56,521 nt of DNA from JAWKRB01 sp041389885 (GCA_041389885.1 JAWKRB010000042.1:1-56521), one strand, 5' to 3'. Shown: positions 20,308 through 29,038, numbered from the stretch's first letter. Numbers and translations are program-made. The notes: generated from the letters alone by a model not told the origin.

Positions 20308-22659
20308 TCAGCGGGAAGCGTTGAGCACGAAGGCGTCGGTGTTGCTCCCCGGGCGCGCGAGGTTGAGGCCCTCGAAGGTGAAGGGGGTGGTGTGCTCGCC
20401 GGCGATGGCGAGGGCGCGGTCGCTGACGGCGACGGCCAGGGGGCGCTGGGACCCGGTGGTGATCGAGGCGGTGCGCGCGGCGGTGACGGCGCCCCCGGCG
20501 GAGGTGACGACGACGAAGCCCGAGGTGATCCCGTTCGCGGGGACCGAGGTCGAGCCGGCGAAGAAGGTGACGGCGTTGGTGGTCCCGACGGTCCAGGCGG
20601 TGCCGTCGGGGCGGACGGCGATGGCGCGGGGGACCTCGGTGGCGTTCGAGGGGGACTGGGCGCCGAGGGGGGTCACCCAGCGGAGCTGTCCCGCGCTGGT
20701 GAGCGAGGCGATGTACCCGTCGTTGACCCCGAAGGTGAGCGCCTGTCCGCCGACGTTGAGCGAGGTGCTCGAGGTCTGCGCGGCGAAGTACACGTTGCCC
20801 GACGCGTCGGCGCCCACGCCGCCGATGACCTCGGCGTTGTTCGCCCCGATGCGGAGCTGCCAGGTCGAGCTGGACGAGCCGTTTACCCGCACGAGGAAGG
20901 CGTCGCTGTTCCCCTGGTTGCCCACGGCGCCGAAGCCCAGGTCGAGGTCGGCGGCGAGGGAGTGCACCGCGAGGACCGCGCCGTCGCCGTGCGCGGTGAT
21001 GGCGTCGAAGTACGTGCCCGAGCTCCCTCCGAAGGACCGGAGCCGCAGCGGCGCGCCGTCCGACGCGCGCTGCGCGAGGAGGAACACGTCGCCGCTGGCG
21101 CGCGCGGTGACCGTGGTGGCGCCCGCGCGAAAGGTCCCCGAGAAGTTCCCCGCGGCCCAGAGCGTGCCGGCGGCGTCGACCGCGAGGCCGAGGCACTGGT
21201 CCTGCTGGGCCCCGCCGAAGCCCTGCGCCCAGCGCAGCGAGCCCGAGGAGGTCCAGCTCGCGACCCAGGTCTCGGTGAAGCCGTCGGGCGCGGCGATCTG
21301 CGTGCCGCCGATCATGACGGTCCCGGTCACCGCGCCGCAGGCGTAGACGTTCCCCGCCCCGTCGACCGCCACTGCGGTGCCCGAGTCGTTGGTCGCCCCC
21401 CCGACGCGCTGGGTCCACCTCGTGGCGCCGTTGGGCGCGAAGCTCGCGACCACCGCGTCGAGGCTCCCGGCGCTCGACACGGTCTGTGAGCCCACCTGCA
21501 CGCTCGACGCGAACATCGAGACCACGACGGTGTTGCCCGCGGCGTCGATCGCCACGCCGTTCACCGCGTCGGTGCCCGCGGCGCCCCAGGCGTGACCCCA
21601 GCCGCCCGTCGTCGAGCCGCCGGTGCACACCGACGCCACGCAGCTCTGCCCGCTCGCGCAGGCGCGGCCGCAGGCCCCGCAGTGCGCGGCGCTGCTCCCG
21701 AGGTCGACCTCGCAGCCGTTCGCGCTCTGGCCGTCGCAGTCTCCGCGCGCCGCGGCGCAGGTGAACCCGCAGGTCCCCCCGCTGCAGGACGCGCTCGCGC
21801 CCGAGGGCGCGGGGCACGCGGTGTCGACGAAGCTCGACCCGCTCGAGTCGCACACCCGCCGCACCGTCGCGCTCGCGCAGGTCACCGACGAGGGCGCGCA
21901 CGCCTGTGCGACGCAGGCGCCCGAGGCGCAGCGCTGGTTGGTCCCGCAGCGCGTGGTGGTCTCGCGGGCGCCGTCGGCGCTGCACACCGCGCGGGTGAAC
22001 GCGTCGCTGCACCGCGCCGCGTTGGGGGTGCACGCCTGCGCGACGCAGGCCCCCGCGTCGCATCGCTGTCCCGTGGGGCAGCGCGCGGCGGTCTCCATCG
22101 CGCCGTCGCCGCTGCACACCGCGCGGGTGAACGCGTCGCTGCACCGCGCCGCGTTGGGGGTGCAGGCGTTCATCAAGCACTGCCCGTCGACGCAGCGCTG
22201 GCCCGACGCGCAGTCGGTGTCGATCGCCGTCGCCCCGCGGTTGTCGCAGATGCGCGCCCGCGTGGTCGAGACGCACTGACGCGCGTTGGGCGTGCAGCGC
22301 TGCGGGAGGCACGCGCCGCTGGCGTCGCAGAAGCGCCCCACGCCGCACGCGGTGTCGGTCGCGCAGGCCGCCGCGTCTGGGGGTGGCGTCACAACGTCTT
22401 GCGGCGCAGGCACATCGGGCGACACCGGCGCGTCCTCGGCGACGACGTCCGGGGGCACCACCGCGTCCTTCGGCGGGGGGACGTCGGTCGCGGGGGCGAC
22501 GACGTCGGGCGCGGGCGCGTCGAGGCTCTCGGGCGCGTCGACGACCGCGACGTCGCTCGTGGCGGCCGCGTCAGGGAGGGGAAAGCCGCCGCCCACGGGC
22601 GTGCCGCAGGCGCCGAGGAGCGCCGTAAGGAGGATCGGGGTCGCGCGAGGTCGCATCAC
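20308..22659 (-). CDS. Cys-rich, SBBP-type propeller lipoprotein
   Basis: This is a ~783-residue protein. The signal ends in LLGACG (lipobox) and is followed by a Pro/Asp/Val spacer (DVVAPATDVPPPKDAV). Residues ~100-330 carry Cys modules of the form CTPNAARCSDAFTRAVC with GQRC and GACV. Two are nearly identical, then an NGCEVDLGSSAAHCGACGRA module follows. The C-terminal half has repeated SBBP-like blades (GVAIDAAGNTVVVSMF, AVAVDGAGNVYACGAVTG, GLAVDAAGTLWAAGNFSG). Such proteins are outer-membrane-anchored and secreted in Myxococcota; their role is unknown. GTG at 22659 and ATG at 22656 are equally possible starts. Confidence 0.85.
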   Translation of the reverse strand: MMRPRATPILLTALLGACGTPVGGGFPLPDAAATSDVAVVDAPESLDAPAPDVVAPATDVPPPKDAVVPPDVVAEDAPVSPDVPAPQDVVTPPPDAAACATDTACGVGRFCDASGACLPQRCTPNARQCVSTTRARICDNRGATAIDTDCASGQRCVDGQCLMNACTPNAARCSDAFTRAVCSGDGAMETAARCPTGQRCDAGACVAQACTPNAARCSDAFTRAVCSADGARETTTRCGTNQRCASGACVAQACAPSSVTCASATVRRVCDSSGSSFVDTACPAPSGASASCSGGTCGFTCAAARGDCDGQSANGCEVDLGSSAAHCGACGRACASGQSCVASVCTGGSTTGGWGHAWGAAGTDAVNGVAIDAAGNTVVVSMFASSVQVGSQTVSSAGSLDAVVASFAPNGATRWTQRVGGATNDSGTAVAVDGAGNVYACGAVTGTVMIGGTQIAAPDGFTETWVASWTSSGSLRWAQGFGGAQQDQCLGLAVDAAGTLWAAGNFSGTFRAGATTVTARASGDVFLLAQRASDGAPLRLRSFGGSSGTYFDAITAHGDGAVLAVHSLAADLDLGFGAVGNQGNSDAFLVRVNGSSSSTWQLRIGANNAEVIGGVGADASGNVYFAAQTSSTSLNVGGQALTFGVNDGYIASLTSAGQLRWVTPLGAQSPSNATEVPRAIAVRPDGTAWTVGTTNAVTFFAGSTSVPANGITSGFVVVTSAGGAVTAARTASITTGSQRPLAVAVSDRALAIAGEHTTPFTFEGLNLARPGSNTDAFVLNASR
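21979..22164 (-). repeat. Two-copy 132-bp Cys-module duplication
   Basis: Bases 21979-22032 and 22111-22164 are identical over 54 nt and spaced 132 nt apart, giving two 44-residue Cys modules. Identity at silent positions points to a recent in-frame duplication or conversion. Confidence 0.75.
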
Positions 22660-22707
22660 CCGCGGAGTTAGCAGATCGCGGGGCGCCTCGCGAGAACGCC
22701 ACCGGCG

Positions 22708-23067
22708 CTACTTCTTGAGGGTGCCCGCGTTCTTCTTCGCGAGGAGCTCGCGGTGGCCGCCCACCAGCACGCCGTCGATGAACACCATGGGGAAGGTCGG
22801 AAAGCCCGCCCAGAGCTTCAGCGCCAGCCGGCGCTTCCACTGCGAGAGGTAGCTCCCGTACTCGAGGTAGGTGTACGCGATGCCCTCGGCGGCGAGGAGC
22901 GCGCGGGCGTTCTTCACCACGGGGTTCTGCGCCATGCCCACGACGACCACGGGGTCGCGGGCGACGGCGGCGGCCACCTCGGCGACGATGTCGGGGTGAA
23001 ACGAGGCGACCACGGCGTCGGCCTCGGGGGAGATCTTGTCTGGAGAGAGCGTCGGGCGGGTTGTCAT
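22708..23067 (-). CDS. Glutaredoxin-like protein lacking the active-site cysteines
   Basis: This ~119-residue protein starts at the ATG at 23067. The longer frame upstream is Arg/Ser-rich and unlikely. The fold is glutaredoxin-like: a strand VVVVGMAQNPVVKNARALL, then AYTYLEYGSY, then GFPTFPMVFIDGVLVGGHRE, which replaces the TVP cis-Pro and GGxxD glutathione site. At the position of CPYC/CGFS it reads MAQNPVVK, and there is no Cys in the translation, so it cannot act as a thiol oxidoreductase. It may bind glutathione or a partner without redox chemistry. It is divergent from the acyltransferase gene. Confidence 0.82.
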   Translation of the reverse strand: MTTRPTLSPDKISPEADAVVASFHPDIVAEVAAAVARDPVVVVGMAQNPVVKNARALLAAEGIAYTYLEYGSYLSQWKRRLALKLWAGFPTFPMVFIDGVLVGGHRELLAKKNAGTLKK

Positions 23068-23225
23068 CGGGCGCTCTCTACCACCGCCCGAGCGCGCAGC
23101 GAAGGTGGCCGATGAGCTCGCGGCTTGACAGGACCCACGACCACCACGGCGATGTCCCCCCAACGGGCTCATCCCCGAGCCCCCAGCGCTCCCAGAACGC
23201 GACGCGCTCCCTCCGCCCCTGCGGC

Positions 23226-23231
23226 TATGAT
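23226..23231 (+). promoter_or_regulatory. Possible -10 (TATGAT) of the acyltransferase gene
   Basis: TATGAT matches the -10 consensus at five of six positions and ends 6 nt before the GTG at 23238, so the mRNA would start at the start codon. No -35 is evident, although an isolated TTGACA is present at 23125. Confidence 0.35.
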
Positions 23232-23237
23232 GCCGCC

Positions 23238-24416
23238 GTGACTGCGCCCGCCCCCTCCGCGCACCTGCGCGGCCTCGACGGACTCCGCGCCCTCGCCGTG
23301 CTCGCGGTGATCCTCTGGCACGCGGCGCTCGCGTCTCGCGTGCCGGTCGCGTCGCTCGGTCTGCTGCGCCCGGTGGCCTACTTCGGCTGGGCCGGGGTCG
23401 ACCTCTTCTTCGCCCTCTCGGGCTTTCTCATCACCAGCCTGCTCCTCCGCGAAGAGGCCAGGAACCTCCGCCTCCACGGCGCGCCGTCGATCTCGCTCAG
23501 GCGCTTCTACCTCCGCCGCGCGCTGCGCATCCTCCCGGTGTTCTACGTGGTCTTCGCGCTGCTCACCTGGGGCCTGCGCGGCGTCGACGCGCTGCGCTCG
23601 GTGCGCCCCGAGCGCGTGCTCGCGGAGCCCTTTCCCTACGGCCTGTGGCCCTACGCGACCTTCTGGAGCAACTACCTCCACGCCTGGGCCCCCTCGCACC
23701 AGCACCACGCCGTCACCCCCGGCGGCGCGTACATGGTCTTCTGGTCGCTCTGCGTCGAGGAGCACTTCTACCTCCTCTGGCCCCCGGTGCTCGCGGTGCT
23801 GCGCGCCCGCCGCGCTCGGGTGGGCGTGTGCCTCGCGGTGTGCCTCACGCTCCCGGCGGCGCGCGACGCGGTGGTGCGCCTCGGCGTCGACACGCTGCGC
23901 TCGGTGCACATGATCTCGCACTACCGCTTCGACGCGCTGCTCTGGGGCGCCCTCGCGGCGCTCACCCTCGACCTCACCGCCGGGCGCGACCTCCCGCGAC
24001 GGATGCTTCTCTCCTGCAGCGTGATCGCCGCGCTGGGGGCCTACGCGAGCGGTGCGCTGTCGGTGGTCCCCGTGGGGAGCGCGGCGGGCTTCGGCTTTGG
24101 CCTGGGCGCGCTGGGGCTCGCCTGCGCGATGCTGGTGCTGGAGCTGGTGCTGCGCCCTGACTCGTCGGTCGTGCGCGCGCTCGAGCTCTCGCCGGTGCGC
24201 TACGTGGGGCGGCTCTCGTACGCGATGTACCTCACGCACCTGCCCATGCTCGACCTCGCGCGGGCCGTGCTCTTCGAGGACGACACGCGCCGCGGCGCGG
24301 GAGACCTCGTCGAGCTCTTCGTGCTCACGGCGGCGCTCACGCTGGCGGCCTCCGCGGCGCTCCACGCGCTGGTGGAGAAGCCCTTTCTCAAGCTCAAGGA
24401 CCGCTTCGCGGCGTAG
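23238..24416 (+). CDS. Acyltransferase 3 family membrane protein (OafA-like)
   Basis: This ~392-residue integral membrane protein starts at the GTG at 23238. It opens with LRGLDGLRALAVLAVILWHA, which carries the conserved R and H of the family. GWAGVDLFFALSGFLIT, FYLRRALRILPVFY and WSLCVEEHFYLLWP follow, and about ten hydrophobic segments are visible. Family members move acyl groups, often acetyl, onto sugars of polysaccharide, O-antigen or lipids at the inner membrane. No polysaccharide genes are adjacent, so the substrate is unknown. I prefer the GTG start because the family motif begins about 10 residues after it and the upstream frame lacks sense. Confidence 0.9.
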   Translation: MTAPAPSAHLRGLDGLRALAVLAVILWHAALASRVPVASLGLLRPVAYFGWAGVDLFFALSGFLITSLLLREEARNLRLHGAPSISLRRFYLRRALRILPVFYVVFALLTWGLRGVDALRSVRPERVLAEPFPYGLWPYATFWSNYLHAWAPSHQHHAVTPGGAYMVFWSLCVEEHFYLLWPPVLAVLRARRARVGVCLAVCLTLPAARDAVVRLGVDTLRSVHMISHYRFDALLWGALAALTLDLTAGRDLPRRMLLSCSVIAALGAYASGALSVVPVGSAAGFGFGLGALGLACAMLVLELVLRPDSSVVRALELSPVRYVGRLSYAMYLTHLPMLDLARAVLFEDDTRRGAGDLVELFVLTAALTLAASAALHALVEKPFLKLKDRFAA

Positions 24417-24509
24417 GCGCCCGTTGCGCCTCTGCGGGTGTCGGGTGCGACCCCTCGGCCGCGCGGGCGCGACGAGACCCCGAGGCTCGGGTAGCTTGTC
24501 GCGAGCGAC

Positions 24510-24897
24510 ATGCGCCCCGCGGAGCTCGCAGAGATCATCGCCGCCCTCCCGCTCGACGAGGCCCGTGCGCTCGTCGAGGCCCTCCGCCAGCGCCTCGCGG
24601 TGACCGAGGTCGAGGGAGACGACCTCGACGCCAGGGGCTTCTTCGCCGTCTACGGCGCCCCCGCCTCCGCCGGAGCGCGGGGATTGCGTCGTCGTGCTGC
24701 ACGACGTCGGCCCCGAGCGCCTGCGGGTGATGGCGCTGCTGCGCAGACAGCTCACGCTCGGCCTCGACGACGCCAGGGCCGCCGTGTCGACGGCGCCCGT
24801 CACGTTCGGCCCCTTCGACGACTGGCCGTGGGCCGAGTCTCTGGCGAACGCGCTGCGCGCCGAGGGCGCGACCGCCTCCGTGCGCGACGCGCCCTGA
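24510..24897 (+). pseudogene. L7/L12-like ribosomal-stalk paralogue, frameshifted once
   Basis: The first frame gives ELAEIIAALPLDEARALVEA, like the N-terminal dimerisation domain of L7/L12. The +1 frame gives CVVVLHDVGPERLRVMALLR, then LGLDDARAAVSTAP and AESLANALRAEGATASV, like the L7/L12 C-terminal domain. Joining them at about 24648-24660 (a run ending in GCGCCCCCGCC) yields a ~129-residue protein with both domains and a Pro hinge. One extra base in this sequence explains the break. It is far from the normal rplL context (rplJ, rpoB), so it is a paralogue. It may be a decayed gene, a base-calling error or, less likely, a programmed frameshift. A TAGCTT hexamer lies 12 nt before the ATG. 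Confidence 0.7.
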
Positions 24898-24938
24898 CCA
24901 GAGGCTCCGCGCCAGGCGAGCGCTCCCCGGCGCGGCGG

Positions 24939-26816
24939 TCAGCGCACGGTCGCGTTGGCGGCGGCGGCCACGCGCGGCACCGGGGGGTGCGCGTCGACCA
25001 TCGCGCGAAACCGCGCGCCCGCCGGGAGCGAGCGCTGCCCCGCCGCGAGCAGCGCGTCGGGCGAGATGCTCTGGAACAGCAGCTCGGCCTCGACGCGGGC
25101 GGCGGTCCACCCCTGGGTGTTGAGCGAGAAGCGCACGAGGTCCTCGCCCGCGCGAAAGTCGGTGTCGCCCTCGACGCCCACCGCGGAGGTGCGGGCGGCG
25201 TCGGGGTGGTCCGCGCGCCAGCCGCGGGAGAGGATGCGGTTGTCTTTGATGTACCGCGCGGCCCGCAAGGGCAGGTGCGTGACGTGCCCGTCGACGTCGA
25301 CCATGACGCTCTCCCAGACCTGCACCTGATCGTCGGCGGTGATGGTCTGCAGGTGCGGGCGCACGACGTCGCGCCGCGCCTCGAGGAGGGTGCCCGCGCC
25401 GTTCACGAAGCGCCCCAGGGCGTTGGTGCGCCCGACCTCGAAGCGCACGTTGCCCGCGCCGTCGAGCACCCGCACGTGGAGCCACGCGCGGCGCGACGGG
25501 TACCCCGTGGGGAACCGGTGGCCCGTGGTGTTCGACACCCGGACGTTGAACGTGAGCGCGTCGCCCATGCGCGCGGCGCCCTCGACGGTGAGGGTGGCCG
25601 CGCGGCGGAGCTGCGCCTCGGCGTTCTGCGCGCCCGCGGTGAGCTCCTCGGGGGTCGAGGCCGAGCCCACCCAGTCGCGCTCCGCGGCGAGCAGCGAGAG
25701 CATGTACGCGTTGGCGCCCACGAAGGTGTGCCGCCCGATCGGCGTGCGCGCCGCCAGCGTGGGCGGGACCACCGAGAGCCGGGTCTGAATGTCCATCCCG
25801 TTGGGGTCTCGGGTGGGCATGTGGCAGCCCTGACAGTTGAGGGCCGAGCTGCCCCGCGGGGCCTCTGCGCGATAGTCTGAGTTGCGCCACTCGAGGTAGG
25901 TGACCTGCTCGTTGAACTCGGGGCCCACCACCTCGCCCAGGGCGTTCAGCGGGCGGGTGATCACCGTGTGGCAGCTCGCGCAGAACGCCGCGGCGGTCAT
26001 GTGGTCCGCCGCGGTGGGGGTGTACATCACCTGGTTCTGCATGGGCATGGTCGTGGGGTTCGGGTGCGGCCCGTAGATCTCCCGACGGTCATTGAGCACG
26101 AAGTTGCCGAGAAAGCTCTCGGGGGTGCCCTGCCCCTGCGCCGTGGTCTGGTGGCACACCGTGCAGGTCACCCCCTCGCGCGCGAGGTGCCCCGCGGGGG
26201 AGGTCGCGGTGGTCACGTCGCTGAAATGCAGCGCCGACATCGCGTCGGACTGAAGGATGTTCCCCGCCGGCGCGTGGCAGCGGGTGCACACGTTCTCGAT
26301 GGTGGCGCGGGCGGGGGGCGTGTTCTCCAGCTCCTGCTCGAGCACCGCGAGCCAGTAGGGGTCGCGCGCCGCCACGGCCTTCATCGACGTGCGCCACAGG
26401 GCCGGGGGGCTCACGTCGGCCCCCGCCGAGTCGCGCAGCACCCCGGCGGCCGAGCGGTGGCACGACATGCAGTTGTCGTGAGTCATGAAGCGCCCCGCGC
26501 GCGTGGACGCGTGCGCCGGGAGGTTCCCGAGCGCGTCCGCGGGGGGGCCCGCGTCGGGGTCGGGCTCGAGCACCACGTCGGGCAGCACCACGTCGGACGC
26601 CACCACGTCGGACGCCACCACGTCGGGCAGCACCACGTCGGACGGCGCCACGTCCGTCGCCGGGGCGGCGTCCCGCCCGTCGGTGGCGTCGACCGAGCCA
26701 TCGGGCAGCACGCCGCTGTCGACCGACCCATCGCGCGCCGACGCATCGGGGACTGAGGTGTTCGAGGCACATCCCAACACGGCCACCAGGGCCAGCGCAC
26801 TGCGTTCACGAATCAT
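24939..26816 (-). CDS. Pentaheme c-type cytochrome lipoprotein
   Basis: This is a 625-residue protein. The signal ends in AVLGC and a D/V-rich spacer (ASDVVASDVVLPDVV) follows. Five CxxCH heme sites appear in order: CMSCH, CTRCH, CTVCH, CASCH and CQGCH, within residues ~115-315. The C-terminal half is beta-rich with FNVRVSNTTGHRFPTGYPSR, a pattern seen in multiheme cytochromes with a terminal beta domain (cytochrome c554-like or NrfB-type electron carriers). It should be anchored in a membrane and act in extracytoplasmic electron transfer. No oxidoreductase partner or maturation gene is adjacent. Confidence 0.88.
   Translation of the reverse strand: MIRERSALALVAVLGCASNTSVPDASARDGSVDSGVLPDGSVDATDGRDAAPATDVAPSDVVLPDVVASDVVASDVVLPDVVLEPDPDAGPPADALGNLPAHASTRAGRFMTHDNCMSCHRSAAGVLRDSAGADVSPPALWRTSMKAVAARDPYWLAVLEQELENTPPARATIENVCTRCHAPAGNILQSDAMSALHFSDVTTATSPAGHLAREGVTCTVCHQTTAQGQGTPESFLGNFVLNDRREIYGPHPNPTTMPMQNQVMYTPTAADHMTAAAFCASCHTVITRPLNALGEVVGPEFNEQVTYLEWRNSDYRAEAPRGSSALNCQGCHMPTRDPNGMDIQTRLSVVPPTLAARTPIGRHTFVGANAYMLSLLAAERDWVGSASTPEELTAGAQNAEAQLRRAATLTVEGAARMGDALTFNVRVSNTTGHRFPTGYPSRRAWLHVRVLDGAGNVRFEVGRTNALGRFVNGAGTLLEARRDVVRPHLQTITADDQVQVWESVMVDVDGHVTHLPLRAARYIKDNRILSRGWRADHPDAARTSAVGVEGDTDFRAGEDLVRFSLNTQGWTAARVEAELLFQSISPDALLAAGQRSLPAGARFRAMVDAHPPVPRVAAAANATVR
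26571..26660 (-). repeat. 15-bp tandem repeat in the cytochrome spacer
   Basis: Six 15-bp units with alternating GGGCAG and GGACGC endings encode the 5-residue repeats (xSDVV / LPDVV) of the lipoprotein spacer. Being a multiple of three, length change stays in frame. Confidence 0.8.
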
Positions 26817-27429
26817 CGGGTCTCCTGCGCACTACGCGCGCATCTTGCGCGAACGCGGGTGCGTCGCGTCGGGAATGCAGGAGGCGCGCCGACGCGAGCC
26901 CGAGCCTCCACGGCGTCCCTCCATGAAGTGCTCGCGGCCGCGGCCCGTGCGGTCCATCTTTCCGTCGCGCCCTGCGTCCCGGGCGGTCACAACACGCGCG
27001 GCCCCACGCACGGACCGGCCGAGATGAAGCACGGTGAGAGCGCCACGCATCGGCGGAGACCGCAACGCGGAGAGCGACGTGGTGAGGGAGCGCACGGAAC
27101 GCGGCCGATAGGCACACCGGGGAGCGAGGTGCGCGGCGACGCCCCACACCCGCGGCGGGAGGGTGGCCCAGTCCCATCTCGTCAGCCCTACCCGCCGCAC
27201 CGCCGCGATCCCCGAGGACCACGCGCTCGCCTCAGCCTCGCTGCGCGCAGCGACGCCCGTCGCCGCAGCCCGCGCGGCCCGTGAGCGAACGATCAACCGC
27301 CCGCGCCTTCACCCGATGGCCTCATCTTTACACCGTAGGCGACACAAAAAAGACTTAATGATGCGATGCTACTCACCATTTCGTCCAAGATCCTCCCGTC
27401 GCGCGGAGGGATCGCGCTACGCTCTCGTG
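26817..27429. other. Divergent intergenic region with an AT-rich patch
   Basis: About 610 bp lie between the cytochrome gene and the next plus-strand gene. Short Arg-rich frames exist but look non-coding. An AT-rich patch at about 27321-27385, with an A6 run at 27345-27351, is out of character for this window and may hold a promoter or regulator site. I found no well-spaced -35/-10 pair in it. A CTCCC / GGAGG hairpin lies just before the next gene. Confidence 0.5.
27418..27423 (+). promoter_or_regulatory. Possible -10 (TACGCT) of the 27.4-kb gene
   Basis: TACGCT ends 6 nt before the ATG at 27430, which would give a leaderless transcript and supports that start over the in-frame ATG at 27358. 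Confidence 0.3.
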
Positions 27430-28023
27430 ATGGTCGTCCGCGCCCTCGCGTTCTCCCTCGCCGCCTCGCTGACGCCAGGGCTCGTCCGCGCCGACGGTCG
27501 TCTGCCGGCGCCGCGACAGCTCACCGAAGGCCCCGCGCCGCAACAGATCCCCGACGACGAGCCCTCGCCGGCCGCGCCCCCGCCGCGCACGTGGGAAGTT
27601 GGGATCCTCGCCGGTCACGTGCACTCCCTCGATGGGAGTGACGAGCCATTCGGCGCGACCGTGGGCGCCCGGCTGAGCCTTCGACTCTCCGAAACGCCCC
27701 TGTTCGTGCGTGCCAGCTACCTCTACGGCACGGCCACGTCTCCGGGGCGCACATCGCGCAGCGGCCACGGGCATGCCCTGCTCCCCGAGGTCGGGCTCGC
27801 CTTCGGCGGGCGGATCGAGGGTCGCGCCACGCTCGGGATCGGCCTCGTCGTGGTGCCCGGCGGTGGCGAGGACGTCGCGCCCGTCGCCACCACCAGCCTC
27901 TCGATCGGCGGACGACTCGGCACCTGGTACCTCTCGGCCGAGGCCAACTTCGCGTTCGGCAACCTGGGCACCACCGTGGTCACGGTGGGCGGCCTCGGCG
28001 GCGTTGCCTACCTGTTCGAGTAG
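27430..28023 (+). CDS. Small exported beta-rich protein, probably outer membrane
   Basis: This ~197-residue protein has a signal peptide (VRALAFSLAASLTPGLVRA). A Pro/Ala-rich stretch follows, then alternating hydrophobic strands with Gly turns, such as WEVGILAGHVHSL, GATVGARLSLRLS, GLAFGGRIEGRATLGIGLVV and FGNLGTTVVTVGGLGGVAYL, ending in a terminal aromatic pair (LFE). This resembles small 8-stranded outer-membrane barrels. No specific family is recognised. The frame extends upstream, but that part lacks a signal peptide and has unusual composition, so I start at 27430. Confidence 0.7.
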   Translation: MVVRALAFSLAASLTPGLVRADGRLPAPRQLTEGPAPQQIPDDEPSPAAPPPRTWEVGILAGHVHSLDGSDEPFGATVGARLSLRLSETPLFVRASYLYGTATSPGRTSRSGHGHALLPEVGLAFGGRIEGRATLGIGLVVVPGGGEDVAPVATTSLSIGGRLGTWYLSAEANFAFGNLGTTVVTVGGLGGVAYLFE

Positions 28024-28076
28024 CCGTCCTCGGTCGCGGCCCGAGGGAGCATCGCGCGGCAGCGCCGGGGCGCGCG

Positions 28077-28733
28077 TCAGACCGCGCCGGTCACGGTGAG
28101 CAGCGGGGTGCGCGCCTCGAAGCGCGGGGCGGCGAGGGCGTCGAGCATCCACCCGGCCACGTCCGCGCGGGGGATGGTCGCGCGGCCCTCGACGCGCGCG
28201 ACGACCCGGGCTCGGCCCGTGGCGGGTTCGTCGGTGAGTCCGGTGGGGCGCGGGATGCACACGTCGAGTCCGCTCTCCAGCCAGGTCTGCTCCATGCGGG
28301 CCAGCGCGGGGTAGACGTGGCGCAGCGCCGACCCGCGGATGATCATCTTGAAGGCCGCGGGCATGACCTCGTAGCTTTCGGCCACGCCGCCCGCGCTGAT
28401 GACCACCGCGCGCCCCACCCCCTCGGCCTTCATCGCGCGGACCACCACCGGGGTGCTGCGGTCGAGAAAATCAGGGTCCTCAGGGCGGCTCCACGGGGCG
28501 ATGCCGGGGAGGCGCAGCCCCAGGGCCGAGAGCACCGCGTCGGCGCCGCGCACGGCCTCGCGCAGGAACCCCTCGTCGTCGAGCGCCCCGCGCAACACGC
28601 GCACGCCCTCGGGCGCGTCGAGCCGAGAGGAGGCGCGCGCCACGGCCGTGACCGTGTGTCCACGCGCCGCGGCCTGGGTCACGAGGTGGCGACCGCAGCC
28701 GCCAGAGGCACCGAGCACCACGAGCTTGTTCAT
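28077..28733 (-). CDS. NAD(P)-binding epimerase/NmrA-like protein
   Basis: This ~218-residue protein starts at the ATG at 28733. The N-terminus LVVLGASGGCGRHLVTQA carries the GxxGxxG dinucleotide site, and LRGALDDEGFLREAVRGADAV follows the usual Rossmann pattern. AVVISAGGVAESY marks the strand before the active-site region, and RPTGLTDEP and ADVAGWMLDAL are typical of the atypical SDR/NmrA group (NAD(P)H_bind_10). There is no clear YxxxK, so it may be a reductase of the flavin-reductase/NmrA sort or a sensor. It ends 53 nt from the convergent plus-strand gene. Confidence 0.85.
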   Translation of the reverse strand: MNKLVVLGASGGCGRHLVTQAAARGHTVTAVARASSRLDAPEGVRVLRGALDDEGFLREAVRGADAVLSALGLRLPGIAPWSRPEDPDFLDRSTPVVVRAMKAEGVGRAVVISAGGVAESYEVMPAAFKMIIRGSALRHVYPALARMEQTWLESGLDVCIPRPTGLTDEPATGRARVVARVEGRATIPRADVAGWMLDALAAPRFEARTPLLTVTGAV

Positions 28734-28876
28734 GACGCCTTGGATGCTCCTTCGTCGCGCCGCGGTCGAGCGCGGAGCTCTCGAAGCGGCACCGACCGCG
28801 GTCGCGGGCACGACGCCGCGAGCCCGCGGTCTCACGGCACCTCCAGCGAACGCGTCTGCACGCGCGCAGGGGGCCC

Positions 28877-29038
28877 CAGGGCGAGCGCATCAATTCCTCA
28901 ATGGATTCAATGGATTTGTCGCGGGCGGAGAGGCTGCCCCCTTCGCTCGCAGGGAGCGCCCGGCGAGCGAAGGGGGCAGCTGAAAGCGGTGAGCACCGTC
29001 TCCATTAAAACCAATGAGGAATTGATGCGCTCGCCCTG
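28877..29038. repeat. Nested inverted-repeat element, MITE-like
   Basis: Outer arms 28877-28904 and 29011-29038 are 28-bp inverted repeats with one mismatch. An 18-bp perfect inner pair (28933-28950 and 28963-28980, starting GCTGCCCCCTTCG) surrounds a loop that itself pairs GGG with CCC. A direct repeat AATGGATT x2 lies inside the left arm. It occupies the gap between two divergent genes, codes for nothing visible, and is locally AT-richer than its surroundings. It could be a non-autonomous transposable element, a large RNA or DNA cruciform, or a recombination site. Confidence 0.8.

Noticed and set aside
21979..22164. Repeats that could suggest a CRISPR or transposon
   Set aside because: The units are in-frame protein repeats in one gene, with no spacers or leader.
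23125..23130. Perfect TTGACA as a promoter for the acyltransferase gene
   Set aside because: No -10 at 16-19 nt; the TATGAT near the start is about 95 nt away.
26832..27296. Possible small gene in the 610-bp intergenic region
   Set aside because: Arg-rich translation, no motif, no ribosome-binding site and several equally open frames on both strands.
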